Counted from the first letter of the stretch, positions 33,931-45,612 are shown. The stretch: DNA of 64,000 nt from Cervus elaphus (GCF_910594005.1 NC_057823.1:65408015-65472014), one strand, 5' to 3'. Numbers and translations: made by a program. Notes: generated by a model from the letters alone, not told the origin.

Positions 33931-34597
33931 ACGCACTAACATGGACAAAATAAGGTGAAAAATTTAAGAACTGAAGTTTATTAACTGGCAGTTCTTTCTA
34001 TACAATATCTTTGATCAGGTTTAGAAGCAAATTCACTATCATGACTAAGCGAAAGATTGGGAGCAAAGAACATCTTCATCTGAGGTTCAAAATCTGATAT
34101 CTTTTCAGGACAAGACTAGTTGGAAGTGTCCATCCTCCCTACTTTCCTTCCTGCCTCCACACATTCAAATCTCGCACATCAGCTTGCTGATGTTAGAAAT
34201 CCCTTTGAGTAGAAACAGAGAGAGATGAGGGCCAAGGGACCTCCTGCAAAACAGCCTATCCCATGAAAGAAAGATGTCAAGCAGAACCATCTTGACACAG
34301 TGAGTCAACCAGTGTGGAAGTCCAGACCTTGCACATACTATGACAGCTATTATAGATCCATACTTAATCTGACCCTACACACATCAAGATGGGGCGTGAA
34401 GGAGGGAAACAAGGGGGCAGGAAGAAATTTCTTGATTAACTCAGAGAGGAAAGAATGGTGTAGTTAGTTTACTGGAGTAAACTTGGATGAGCCAAGCAGC
34501 ACTGCTTTGGGTACCACCTAATGGTGCAGTACTGAGGGCTGAGGGGCCTTCTGGTCACTTGACCACACATCATTGTATAACTACGACACCAGGGAGG
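33931..34597. other. Unassigned sequence
   Basis: About 670 bp with no recognised repeat. The part at 34460-34597 may extend the inverted block, having no counterpart at copy 1. Confidence 0.4.
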
Positions 34598-34769
34598 CTC
34601 CATACACTGGTTAATACACCCCTTGAAGCTTGGTGCTCTGCAGAGTGGACACACTCACGAGCACCCATGCACGCCTTCCTGGAGATTTGAAAAAATCCAC
34701 TGCACAGCTGGGAAGGAGGAAAAGAGAGGTGTGACTAAAATGAATCTTCCCAGAGGGCAGATCACTTAG
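34598..34769 (-). repeat. Inverted-repeat block, copy 2
   Basis: Reverse-complement partner of 33412-33585. The phrases GCTCGTGAGTGTGTCCAC and CCAAGCTTCAAGGGGTGT are identical on the minus strand. Confidence 0.8.
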
Positions 34770-34772
34770 AAA

Positions 34773-34902
34773 TTTAATTTGTCAATTAAAACTTAGTTTG
34801 ACCTCATTTATTCTCACAGGCTGATGATCAAAGAACTCAAGGTTACTGAGATATCAAGTACCTTCACTAGTGACAGATTTAAATGGGAAAAAAAGATACT
34901 GA
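34773..34902 (+). repeat. Direct-repeat block, copy 2
   Basis: Same-orientation partner of 33590-33713, including GACCTCATTTATTCTCACAG and GACAGATTTAAATGGG, ending at AAGATACTGA just before a hAT element. Confidence 0.85.
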
Positions 34903-34915
34903 GGATACTATACAG

Positions 34916-35115
34916 CAGCAGTCCCCAACCTTTTTGGCACCAGGAGCTGGTTTCATGGAAGACAAATTCCACACAGACTGGGGGAGAGAGGTGGAGGCGA
35001 CAGTTTGGGGATGATTCAAGTGCATTACATTTAGTGTGCACTTTATTTCTGTTATTATTACATCTGCATCACCTCAGATCATCAGACATTAGATTTTGGA
35101 GGTCGGGGACCCCTG
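34916..35115 (+). mobile_element. hAT-Charlie nonautonomous element (MER1-like), copy 2
   Basis: Begins CAGCAGTCCCCAACC and ends GGTCGGGGACCCCTG, related to 884-1089 and 200 bp long. The 8-bp flanks (CTATACAG and GGAACTAA) do not match, so the target duplication is decayed or the ends were altered. Confidence 0.85.
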
Positions 35116-36551
35116 GGAACTAATTAATCTCTTTAATGAGTCCATCTGATAGACACTGCCACTGTGCAAAAAACATCATTGCAAGAAGACACTGCCCAGC
35201 AACTTTTTAAAGAAGTGTCCACATGTTCTACTCCAACTATTACTACCCAGGAGTACAAGAAAGTTATTGGGGAAAAATTCTAGGTGAGTCTGCTGCTGGT
35301 CCAGAAACATTTCTTTCATGTAAATATTATCTTCCAGTCACTTTGAAAGTGATTTCATCATTAGGTTAGGTGTCATTATTCTATGTCCCTCTCTAAAGTT
35401 GATTTCTTTTATGACTGAGTCCATTCTATGTTTGTTTCTGATCTTTCTTATTATGCTCATATTCATTTTATACACTGCAATTGATATTTTTCTGCTTATA
35501 ATGGCTGAAGCCCATCAACAAGCATTAGCAGATGACCTCCAACAGAGCCACACGTGCTCCCCAATACCCAACTGTGTAAGTAGTCAATAGAGAGTCTATT
35601 CTAGAGTTGCTGATGATTGATTTTTGGGAGAACAGACGTATGCACAAGAGACGATAGGCAAACAGACCAAAATGGTTTACAATTAGATTTTGTATTGTTT
35701 GACTCAGTCTATTAGTGAGATAGATCAGAAAAGAAAGATCTATGTAGTTTGAGTCACTAAGAAAATTTTAGAAAAGGCTAAATGTGTATTGGCACTTGAA
35801 GGATGGGTAAAAATTATAAAGGAGGAAATAAAGAAATTGGAATTAAAACAATGTTTGATAACCAGTGGAAAAGGAACCTATTCCTGTGTTTGAGGAATTC
35901 CCTACTATGTAAAAAAGAATTGGCCAATACAGAAGCTGAAAATACCACATGATCTTATTTTCAGTTAGCCCTTTCAGTTTAGGCATGAACATATGACCTG
36001 GGTTTGTCATATCAAATGATCCCATCCCAGGCTCTTCATCAGAAGCTGGATGCTGAAGTAAGGACCATTTGTCACATAACCAGCTACAGAGGATAGTCTC
36101 TAAATCAATTTAAGACAAATTTGGGGCATTGTTTTTAACTTCATGACCTCAAAGCTTGGTTTTCTGGCTCTCCTGAATATTTTTTATAAGCTACTATCCA
36201 TTCTTTTAATAGATATCATTTTCTTTTGAAACTAACCAGAGGTGGTTTCTATTGTTTTCTACTAACAACCCTAAATGAAGGCACATAACAGAACACTAGG
36301 TATAAGACAGAGACACATTAGCACAAGGAGGCAATAGCCTGGCTTGGGAAAAATGGCCGAAACGGGAGTACCATCTTTTCTTAAATCTGCCTGACAAGTT
36401 CACATGGGCTGATCAAATTAACCAGTGAACACCAGACACTTAAAAAATATATTGCCAGTTTGGATGAAGAAGTGATACCAATCTCTCGTTCTTCTCCCAA
36501 GTTGATCCCATTACATGATCATCGCATGATATGATCATTCTCTCTCTAGTT
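35116..36551. other. Unassigned sequence, 1.4 kb, no gene seen
   Basis: AT-rich. The frame at 35399-35590 begins with a hydrophobic run, but nothing identifies it as a gene. No repeat family recognised. Confidence 0.4.
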
Positions 36552-36560
36552 GGCCAGGCT

Positions 36561-36690
36561 GCTACTGCTGCTAAGTCACTTCAGTCATGTCCGACTCTGT
36601 GCGACCCCATAGACGGCAGCCCACCAGGCTCCCCATCCCTGGGATTCTCCAGGCAAGAATACTGGAGTGGGTTGCCATTGCCTTCTCCGT
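36561..36690 (-). repeat. Bov-A monomer SINE
   Basis: Reverse Bov-A unit from GCTACTGCTGCTAAGTCAC to GCCTTCTCCGTGG, i.e. half of a BOV-A2. The 9-bp flanks GGCCAGGCT (36552-36560) and GGACAGGCT (36691-36699) differ at one base and are the likely target duplication. Confidence 0.9.
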
Positions 36691-36699
36691 GGACAGGCT

Positions 36700-37607
36700 A
36701 GGAGATGATATAAAATCAATTACTTTTTCCATTTGGATCTTAATATCCCATCTCTGGATCCCATCAAGACAATCTTCTAGAGGAAAGTTGAAGGTGATGA
36801 ATCTTAAAATATGCTATGTAAACATCCTGGAAAATAATCCACTGGGAAACTTACTTACAAATGCAGATTTCCCGGCCAGTCTTCTCAAGACTTTTTTCAA
36901 TAGATTACTATGGAAGGCCCCAGGATCTTAATCTTAGTAAGTCACCTGGGTTGCCCCAGAACACTTTTATGTTAGGGAACCAGTGACCTATGGGCTCAAA
37001 GTGAGTTTAGCACATCATGATAAAGTACCACTTCATTTCCAGACAGGAACTAGATCTTATACAGGGTTTTCCTTCAAGTCCTGTCCAGCAGAAACAGGTT
37101 CTATTTCTCTGTAATTTGTTTCCTTACTGATCATGCACGAGAATTAGGATTTCTTTATTCTTATAATTTTATCAAAACTGAATCTAATTATTGCTTTACC
37201 CTCTTCATTTTAATTAGGGATTCCAAAATTAACGTTCATATAGAGACATTATGTCTTGGCAGAAATAGTTTGCCTTGTTAGAAATATTTTGAAATGGCCA
37301 ACAACTATTGAAGCAGACAATTTAAACCAGAATGTATCCATCATGACTCATGTTTATCCTTTCCAAATCTGCTAAGGACATGATCCCCATTCACAAGGGA
37401 TCCAAAGATAAGGGGAAATTAAGTTTGATGAAAAGGAACCAGGTTTATGGAAAAATGTAAACTAAGATCATCAGCACACTGAGTTTTTGTGGGTGTAAAC
37501 AATACAGTGAAAACTACACTGTCACCTTCCCATCACATGTTTCTTAATCATGGTTTACTTTCTGGATTCTCAAGAGCCTTGTGTTTACTTTCTGGAATAG
37601 GAGGCTG
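36700..37607. other. Unassigned sequence, 0.9 kb
   Basis: No recognised repeat, gene or RNA. Confidence 0.4.
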
Positions 37608-37985
37608 TATTTGTTTGCCTTGATTGCTGTAACAAATTACCATAAGCTGGATAAGTTAAAGCAACAGAAATGTATTCTTTCACAGTTTTGGAAGCAGAAG
37701 TCTGAAGTCATGGTGCCAGCATCTCCAAATTCCCTCCAAAGGTGCTAGGACAGCACCCATTCTTGGCCTCTTCAAGCCTCTGGTAACTATTAGTATTCTT
37801 GACTTAGGGCGGTATAATATCAACGTCTGCTCCTCTGGTCATATCGTCTCCTCCACTGTGTTGGTCAAATCTCCCTCTGCTTCACAACCTGTAAGAACAC
37901 TTACTGTTCTAAGGCCCACCTAGATAGTCCAGGATAAGATCCTTCTCTCAAAATCCTTAATTTAAACACAACTTATGGCATATAA
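37608..37985 (-). repeat. Old MaLR-type LTR, probable
   Basis: Starts with the reversed LTR-end text GATTGCTGTAACAAATTACC, then CACAGTTTTGGAAGCAGAAG, GGCCTCTTCAAGCC, TCTCCTCCACTGTG and AAGGCCCACCTAGATAG, the order seen in ancient MaLR-type LTRs. Subfamily not assigned. Confidence 0.55.
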
Positions 37986-38924
37986 GGTAATATTTACTCT
38001 TATAAATAATATTCACAGGATTCAAGAATTAGGACACTGATGCAACTTTTGAGGGCCACCATTCAGGGGTCTTTAGATTTAGGGGGAGACTATATTCCTT
38101 TAAATGCAAAATTATTTGTGCAGATGTTTTTTCATTTTTATTAGATTCCCAAAATGTTCTTGATTCAAAAAATTCCTTTTTCAATTACTGCTTTAATAAA
38201 AGATGCGGTTGAACAATACTTGGAGAATATATTCAGAAAGTCTAACTTCCTCAATTGCCAATACAAGATTTATTGAAAGCTTTCATTGCATCTCTCCCAC
38301 ACTTCCTTCTCTCTCCCCAAGAGCCCCTGGGCTACTCCAGGACAGCTTATATGGAATCCACCATTAGCTCCCAAACTAACAAAAAGGGCAATTTGCCTGT
38401 CACTGTGCTGCTTTACTCATGTCACTGCTTATCTCTGAGCCTCAGACACTCTCATCTCCAAAGATGTGAAACAGTCCTGAACAAAGCAATTTTCCAAGGT
38501 CTTTCCCGGTATCTCACAAGACTAAGAGATCATTACGAAGTGATACCTGTCCCCAGCCCACCATGACTACTTCATGACTTTTACTGGATCAATAAACACG
38601 CCTCTAGATTTCCTGCAATCATTCCTTCCCCATCTAGCTCCAACTCAGAGGAAAAATGAACCAGTTTTATTTTGTTCTAAGAAACTAGGATGGGATTTCT
38701 GTCAACAATTAACAGCTGTGAAACCCTTCTAATATTGGTAAGGGAGCTTCCAAGGCGAGATGATTATAAGAGCTCAACAGAGAGAGTAGAGAGGTTAAAT
38801 CTACAGATAAAACACGGGAAAGATCAGTGTTACACAAATTCAAAGCATCAGGTGGTTCCTCTGGATGCCTCTCTCCTTTCAAGGCACCCCTCTTCATTTC
38901 AGTGTTCCCTGCCTTTGCATGCCA
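37986..38924. other. Unassigned sequence, 0.9 kb
   Basis: No recognised repeat. The 103-codon frame at 38255-38566 is unsupported by any motif. Confidence 0.4.
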
Positions 38925-39051
38925 CATCTTTTTGGGGTATCATGCCATGAGGCTTGTGGGATCTTTGTCCCCCAGCCAGGCATCAAACCCGGGCCCTCAG
39001 CAGTGAAAATGCGGAGTCCTAACCATGGGACTACCAATGAAGTCCCATGCC
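38925..39051 (-). repeat. CHR-type SINE, minus strand
   Basis: In reverse it reads TGGGACTTCATTGGTAGTCC, then GTTAGGACTCCGCATTTTC and GGGTTTGATGCCTGGCTG, the tRNA-derived head of a CHR SINE. Confidence 0.7.
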
Positions 39052-39719
39052 ACACATTTTTTTCTACTCCCATTTTAGATGATCAAATTTAGTATCTTAC
39101 TACAAACTCACCTATTGTTTCTAAAGATGAACTGCTATGTAAAGCATGCATATATGCCATACTTGTACAAATCATATTTAATTACCATAACTCACTTCTA
39201 CTAAAATTTATATCCTAGTGTACAGCTCAATGTGCTAGTTTTTCTGTAATATCAATTAGAGGTAACTACTAAAATTTGAAAAATGCCCATGAATCCGTCC
39301 AAATCATATTGTATACCTGTGGTATTCATTCCATCTTTGGGAAATACTGCCTTCACTAATTCACTTACCCATTCCATATGTGCCTTCTCTGTACCATAGT
39401 CTGTTTCACATCCCAGTAGTAAGTCTCTTAATAACCCTTAGGGATTAAAAGGTATGACCCCGATTTAAAAGGAACCCACCAATCATGCAAGAGAGGATAG
39501 CAGCTTTTAAGGGTCATTTGAGACACATCTGCTATTACACAGCTGTGTATATCCCATCTCCTGGGAAAACTATTTTAAAAAAGGAAAAGATTCCACAAAA
39601 TCAACTCATGACTCAGATTCCTTGTCAGTTTTTCAGCTTCCCCCCACTTAATGATGCCCTACCTAGCAATCAGTTTTGTAACTCAGTCAGACTCTTTACT
39701 GTGAATTGGGCAGTTCCAG
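39052..39719. other. Unassigned sequence
   Basis: About 670 bp with no recognised feature. Confidence 0.4.
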
Positions 39720-40050
39720 AAAGCCTAAGTCTCCAGACTGAGCACACACTTGCAAAGAGACAGGTTATACCAAGGCAAATGCAACACAGGCTTTATTGAA
39801 TGAGCTGGAGGTGTAGAATCAAAACAGAGCAACTTTCTACACTGGGATGGGGAATGAAAGCAACATATCATATAGATGAGAAGTCCTTGTGTTCTTACAG
39901 AAGACAAGGCTAGAGACAGGATGGACTATGGCAAGCAGTCCGTGGCCTACGTGTGTACAGATTAAGCACCTGGAAAAGAATTCAGGTCTGAAAAAGGAGT
40001 CATAGAAAGTTTCTATCACTGCCTAAAACATTATTGGACTTAGAGCCTTC
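39720..40050 (-). other. LTR- or 3'UTR-like segment, minus strand
   Basis: On the minus strand it reads as an extended non-coding segment ending CTCATTCAATAAAGCCTG, a clear AATAAA signal at about 39792-39797 followed by TGTGTTGC text. It could be a diverged LTR R/U5 or the 3' end of a retroposed transcript. I recognise neither. Confidence 0.3.
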
Positions 40051-40139
40051 TCTTTCACTCTTCCAGACTCATTGCTTTATCTACATAATTTTAAAAGATC
40101 ATAAACGAGTCTTGATACATCATGGTTATCAAAAGTGTA

Positions 40140-40245
40140 GCACCTACAGTCAAATATAGTTGGGTTCAAATATTGGCTTCATCACTTTCTAACTACATCA
40201 CCTGGAACAAATAATTTTCTATTTCAGTTGCCTCGAGCACAAAAC
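40140..40245 (+). repeat. MIR SINE, possible
   Basis: The phrases TGGGTTCAAATATTGGCTTC, TTTCTAACTACATCACC and TTCTATTTCAGTTGCC follow MIR order, diverged. Confidence 0.45.
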
Positions 40246-40583
40246 CTATGATTGGGAGAATCAAAGAAGGTCATGCATGAACAAATGGTCCAGATCTGGT
40301 AACCAGAAAATATTCAGGAAATGCAGCCAAATTGTCACCACTCTATTAATCAGCCCAAGTCAGGAATCAAAGCTGAATAACAGAGAGGCTGCAGGTGACC
40401 TGGAACAGCAAAAAGTGGAAACTGAGTGGACACTTGTAGATAAATCCCAAATTTGAGTTGTAATTAGACGTTTCCTGTGGACCAAGTGCCAAATGTATCC
40501 AAGAGCATCCATCAATCTCTATAGCAGCCTTTAATAAAAGGATTCCCTGGGCCACACCTTTGGAGAGCAGATCTCATACAATA
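40246..40583. other. Unassigned sequence
   Basis: About 340 bp, nothing supported. Confidence 0.4.
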
Positions 40584-40587
40584 GGTC

Positions 40588-41191
40588 TGTAACCGAGCGG
40601 GACCCTGTGGGGCCTTCCCAGGACAGATACCCACCCACACCACCTGTCCCATGTCCTCCATCTGCCTTTTGTCTATAGAAAAATTTTAGTCAAACACTAA
40701 ACTTAGAGAAGTGAAAAAATGCAGAAGGAAAGGGCAACAGTCAAGCAAGACAAAATAATAAGAGTTCAGTCATTAAACTCAAGAACCTTATCTACTCAAG
40801 GGCTATTGGTAATATTTTATGTCCTTAATGTTTTACAGATACTGAAACCCACACCAGGTGGAAGAAGTTAACTATATGCTGCCTCAAAGCATGTAGACCT
40901 CATAGGGGCTGAAGCTAGAAGGTTGTTGATGCCGACTGATTACCTCACCACCAACCAATCGGATGAACATCTACAAGCTGATTACACACCCCACATACCC
41001 CCCTTCACCCTACCTTTAAAAACTTTTCCCTGAAAGCTTTTGAGAATTTTGGGTCTTTTAAGCACCAGCTGCCCTGGACTCCTTGCTTGGTGCCCTGCAG
41101 TAAACACTGCACTTTGTTTCACCACAACCCAGAGTCAGTAGATTGGCTTTACTGTTTGCAGGTGAGCAAACTCAAGTTTAGTTTCATGACA
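40588..41191 (+). mobile_element. Solo LTR of an endogenous retrovirus
   Basis: 604 bp starting TGTAACC and ending ATGACA, flanked by GGTC at 40584-40587 and 41192-41195, a 4-bp duplication as produced by retroviral integration. Inside are a CCACCAACCAATCGG-type CCAAT box near 40952, a TTTAAAAACT TATA-like element near 41022, and an AGTAAA signal near 41099. No gag/pol/env frame lies beside it, so it is a solo LTR left by recombination. Its R/U5 resembles the blocks near 22.5 and 24.3 kb. Confidence 0.8.
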
Positions 41192-41195
41192 GGTC

Positions 41196-42675
41196 TAAAT
41201 GGAATTGCTGAGACTTATTTTTAATTTTGAGCATATAAGGAGTTAAGGATAAATACAAAGGACATACAAAAACATTTCTGTCTGTATATCTACAGATGAA
41301 GCAACTCATTCCAGGATTTTTTGAAAAGGAATTAAAATCTCATAGACTCTTTTGCCATCCTGTTTGCTCGATAGGCTATTCCAATGGCCATCAAAAGAGG
41401 ACCCGCCCCCTATCTAGGACAGGCCTTCTCACCTAATCTCACCTGGTCTCCCAATTATATCCTTCCCTGTGCCTCAACAGAAAGCCACGCACATCACAGC
41501 CCAATCACATGCTACCTTCAGGTTTAGAGACTTGGAAGCAGCTTACTTTGTGGTCATACACTCTCTCCCTACTGGCTAATTCTCCACAAGGGTCCATACA
41601 CTTCAACGTGGCTTTCCCTCATGGCCCCACACGCTGGGAAGCTGATTCCTGGCAATGGACTCATCAGAGGGGAGCCAATCCCAGAGCACCGCTCTCCTAC
41701 AAATGGTCTGCAGCATTCAGACTGGCTTTTTAGTAGTTCAGACGCACCTCCCTCACACTCTAACGCAATTCCTCCCTGGAGAAACCCTGACAAAGATGTA
41801 AAATCGGAAGAACACATCAATGAATTGGACCTGGTGACACAGCAGAGAGTCAGAATAGATCAAATCTCCTTTCTGTCAGTCTGCAAGCTTAATTACAGAA
41901 CCTCCGCTGCTCATTACCCATCTTTCTTTGCAGACTGTGTAAGCAGAGGGAGCAGGGAAGACTTAACAAATGCAGAGGTTATGGGGCTCTGAGAGTACAC
42001 CCTTGGGACTCTATGAAGTATGTTTTAAGCAGTGGTGAAAAGAAAATCAGCCTGTAAAGTTATTTGGATGAAAGGCATGGTAAAAACGCAGCTCATTATC
42101 ATTATCATTAAGCAACTGTTCGGGTGAGATGAGCACAACTCGGCCTCCCCATCCTCCCCTTCCTAGAGTGGAGAAAAGGACTGAACTGGTCCCTGTCCAG
42201 TGACAGGAGAAAATGCGGCACAGGAGGAAATTTTGACATCTGATATTTGAGCCCAGGGTCCTTAATAGACAATGTACCTTATTCTCCATTTACGGATGCT
42301 TTGAAATTCTCAGGCCAGATTCTGACCCAAGTCCTTGCCTCCCTGAGGAAATGATACACCGTAAAATCTAATAATTAGAAGAGACTCACCCTGGTGTTGA
42401 CACTGAAGGTGGAAGCACGCTGTGGGCACTGAGGGAGAAGCTGGTCAGACAAGCAGGCTCCAAGGCCTAAGGAGCAGACTGGACAAAAGCACAACGCAGG
42501 ATCCAGCTTCAGTTAAGTAGAAGCACAGTTATGCTGATGGACATCACCTGGCTAAAGGGGGCTGGGTCATGCCATATCACCATGGAGACGCCTAACACCT
42601 CTAATAAGGGCCACATGGTTACCTTTTGACTGCTACATGCTGAAAGTAGCAGCTCTCCAAGAAACGGGGGATAAA
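41196..42675. other. Mostly unique sequence, 1.5 kb
   Basis: No young repeat. The overlapping frames at 41509-41733 and 41621-41992 (123 codons) lack known motifs. A pyrimidine-rich acceptor-like TCTTTCTTTGCAG ends at about 41933. No exon is supported. Confidence 0.35.
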
Positions 42676-42840
42676 GCAGGGATTCTCAAATTAGCATGCA
42701 CCAGAATCACCTGGAGAAGTTATAAAATACAGATTTCAGGGTCTCGAGTTTCTGACTCAGTAGGCCTAAGAATATGCTTTCCTTGTAAGACTGCAGGGGA
42801 TACTGATGCTGCTAGTCCAGGGAAGACACTGGCAGAGGGT
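42676..42840 (+). mobile_element. MER5A hAT-Charlie MITE
   Basis: Text follows MER5A: GGATTCTCAAATTAGCATGC, ACCAGAATCACCTGGAG, GAGTTTCTGACTCAGTAGGC, GATACTGATGCTGCTAGTCC. Confidence 0.75.
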
Positions 42841-42984
42841 AAGAGGCCAGAGCTGAAAAGGGAAAAAGGATTGGACCTATATCCCTGGCACAACTTGGTA
42901 ACCTTAAGTCCATCACTTCCCCTTTCTGGCCTTAGCTGAGACATCTGAATGAGATCATGCTTTTCAGAGAATGTGTCTTTTCAT

Positions 42985-43110
42985 CAACGACTGAATCAGA
43001 TGCCTGGGCCCAAGCCCATTTATATCAGAATTCTAGGACTGGTGCCTAAGATTATGTATTTTCACCATCATACCAGCTGATTTTTATAATCATTAAAGTT
43101 GGAACATGGC
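42985..43110 (+). mobile_element. MER5A-like hAT MITE, eroded
   Basis: AATCAGATGCCTGGGCCCAA, TATATCAGAATTCTAGGACTG and the reversed terminus region resemble a second MER5-type element. Confidence 0.5.
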
Positions 43111-43483
43111 TAAACTCCAAAACTTCTATTGTATCTGTTAGCTCAAAGAGGCCATAAACTCTGTTGATAGAAGGAAAAAAAAAGTCATTTTCTGCTCCTG
43201 AAGAGACAATAATCATCATCTCCATGGATAAGTAAACCTTGGGGATTCAAATCCAGACAGATTATTTTGAAAGAATAAACCAAATACTGGCTGCCTATTA
43301 AGATCCGCTGCATTGCTTATAAAAGAAACACATGCACCAACTACCAGTATTAAATCCACATTTTTGGAATCAGAGTGGAGGAGAAAGAGGTAGGAAGATT
43401 CAAGGAGGAAATCAATAGATTTTCAATCCCCTTTCTCATTTTCCTCTTTTTCTCATAATGTTTATCACCTATATTAGGGCTGT
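43111..43483. other. Unassigned sequence
   Basis: About 370 bp, nothing supported. Confidence 0.4.
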
Positions 43484-44000
43484 CCAGCAAAACAGAACCA
43501 ACAGGATATACTGAGAGAGAGGAGAGAAAGAGAGGAGAGAGGAGAGAAAAGTTTTGTTTGAAGGGACTGACTCAGAAAATTATAGAGGCAGACAACACCA
43601 AAATCTGCAGGCTGCAGGCCTGAGTTCCCGGGAAGAACTGGTGTTGCAGTTTAAGGTCAAAGGCTTTCTGTTGATATTGGGTTGGCTAAAATGTTCGTTC
43701 GGGTTCTTGCATATTATTGTGTGGAAATACCCAAACAAACTTTTTGACCAACCCAATATAGTTCTTTTTCTTTTGAGCAAGGTCAATCTTTGCTCTATTA
43801 AGGCCTTCAATTTACTGGATATGGACAATCCACACTATGCAGGGTAATCTGCTTTACTCAAAGTCCACCCATTTTAACGTTCATCTCATCTTAAAAAGAA
43901 AAAAATAAAAGACAAGCCTCATAGGAACATCCAGAATAATGTTTGACTAAATATCTGGACACTGTGGCCCAGTCAAGTTAGTGTATAAAACTAATCATCA
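43484..44000 (-). repeat. Old mammalian interspersed repeat, split by a mariner MITE
   Basis: The recurring mammalian text CCAGCAAAACAGAACCAACAG, a GA-rich tract (43511-43548), AAATCTGCAGGCTGCAGGCC, then, after the MITE, TCTATTAAGGCCTTCAATT and GTAATCTGCTTTACTCAAAG form one old repeat. I do not assign its family; the strand is tentative. Confidence 0.5.
43677..43756 (+). mobile_element. 80-bp mariner MITE, second copy
   Basis: Begins TTGGGTTGGCTAAAATG and ends TTTGACCAACCCAA, with TA at 43675-43676 and 43757-43758. Same length and termini as 18958-19037, with a less perfect palindrome. Inserted into an older repeat. Confidence 0.9.
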
Positions 44001-44029
44001 CATCACCCTCTAACCCACTACATAGCATA

Positions 44030-44190
44030 CTTATCATGTTTCTTCCCTGTCATATACTGAGAGCATGCAAGTCAGATCCACCAGGGCAGTGTTTGCCTGC
44101 TTCATTCACTAACACATCTCCAGAGTCAGGAACACTATCTGATGCACTGCAGAAATGTTATAACTATCTACTGAATAGATCTTTATCACA
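44030..44190 (+). repeat. L2 LINE 3' end, possible
   Basis: CCACCAGGGCAGTGTTTGCC, TCACTAACACATCTCCAGAG and ATCTACTGAATAG follow the L2 terminus order. Confidence 0.5.
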
Positions 44191-44867
44191 TTATCGCCCC
44201 CCTCACCTTCATCCAATGTCATATGGTTATTTTGGTAAAAGCAGAACTTCAACCCCCATTCATTATTCCTCACATGCCATGTTCTTTCCATTTCTATTAT
44301 GAATCATCCATCTTCAGAAATACCTGTAAGTCTCAGGATTTTCTCAAATACAGTGGATGTATTTAGTCATTGAATGGGTCTGTGTACTTTAGAACTCAAG
44401 GAAGACCCTTGGGCTATGCTATGGGTATTCCCTCTCTTCTGCCAGAGAAGATGTGAGGGCTTTTCTTCCACATGCCGAAGGAGCATCCCAGCTCTCGTTA
44501 CCAACAGAAATCTGGGTGCTAGGCAGCCCAGAACATAAAAAATGGTGCTAATTGGAAATTATTTACGGCTTTAATATTCCTTTTATATCTTGGCTGTCTG
44601 AGTTATGGAATTCCTACTGACAAGATTCACAGTGACAGGCTGTGGCTCCTGCGGTTTCTTTCCCTTCTTCTTTCCTCATCTCAGATTCATGGCCCTGAAC
44701 TTGCCAGTTATTTATGGATAATTCCTGGGCAGGGCCTTCAGTGGAGGAGGAATAGTGCTCACTTCCAAAGGGCTATAGATATTCATAACCTGTGCAGGAA
44801 GATGTTTCAATAACTGACTGTCCAATCCTGTCAAAATGAAACAGAGTGAAAATTGATTCAGCCTTTT
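44191..44867. other. Unassigned sequence
   Basis: About 680 bp, no recognised feature. Confidence 0.4.
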
Positions 44868-45310
44868 GGAAGCCAATCGGTAATAACATGGATCAAGAAA
44901 TTTAACAGTGACCTTTTTCTTTGACCCAGTAATTTCACTATGGAGAATCTATTTAAATGTCAGGAAAGATTTATACTCAAAATGTCTATCATGATATTTG
45001 TTCAAACAACAAACATTGGTGACAGTTTAAATGTTCAATATAATGTTTTTTCTTGAATTGCAGGTACTCAGTAGAATAAAAACAGGCATCCTAAATATCA
45101 TTTACAACATGTAAATAAAACTCTTCATTATGTTGAGTGAAAACTCAGTACATAATGCTTCTCTGTAAAATGTTATTCAACATTAAAATGAAGAAAAAAT
45201 AAACTCGTCCAAAAAAAAAATGGAGAGAGGGTAAAAAAGACAGTATAACATTATTTTTATTTGGTTAAACTATGAGTGATTGTCCCTCTTTAAAAATGTC
45301 TCAGGTTTTA
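44868..45310 (+). mobile_element. Ancient L1 LINE, ORF2/3' UTR fragment
   Basis: TTTGACCCAGTAATTTCACT, GATTTATACTCAAAATGTC, GACAGTTTAAATGTTC and TTGAGTGAAAACTCAGTAC match the conserved order at the L1 ORF2 end of old L1M-type copies. Confidence 0.65.
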
Positions 45311-45399
45311 TGTACAATGCATGTATACAAGTTTTTGACTGGCATGCTAAGTAAGGATGCAGTCTATTTGTTAATTTTCAGGAGATACATATTTTATTA

Positions 45400-45612
45400 G
45401 TGCTCCCTCATAGCTCAGTGAGTGAAAAATCTATCTGCAATGCAGGAGTCACAGGAGATACAGGTTTGATCCCTGGGTTGGGAAGATCTCCTAAAGGAGG
45501 AAATGGCAACACATTCCAGTATTCTTGCCTGAATAATCCCATGGACAGAGGAGCCTGGCGGGCAACAGTCCATGGGCTCACAAAAGAGTTAGACATGACT
45601 GAGCAACTAAAC
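45400..45612 (+). repeat. Bov-tA SINE
   Basis: Head GTGCTCCCTCATAGCTCAG with a few extra bases near 45450, GGTTTGATCCCTGGGTTGG, body GGCAACACATTCCAGTATTC, tail GAGCAACTAAACACAC. Confidence 0.93.
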
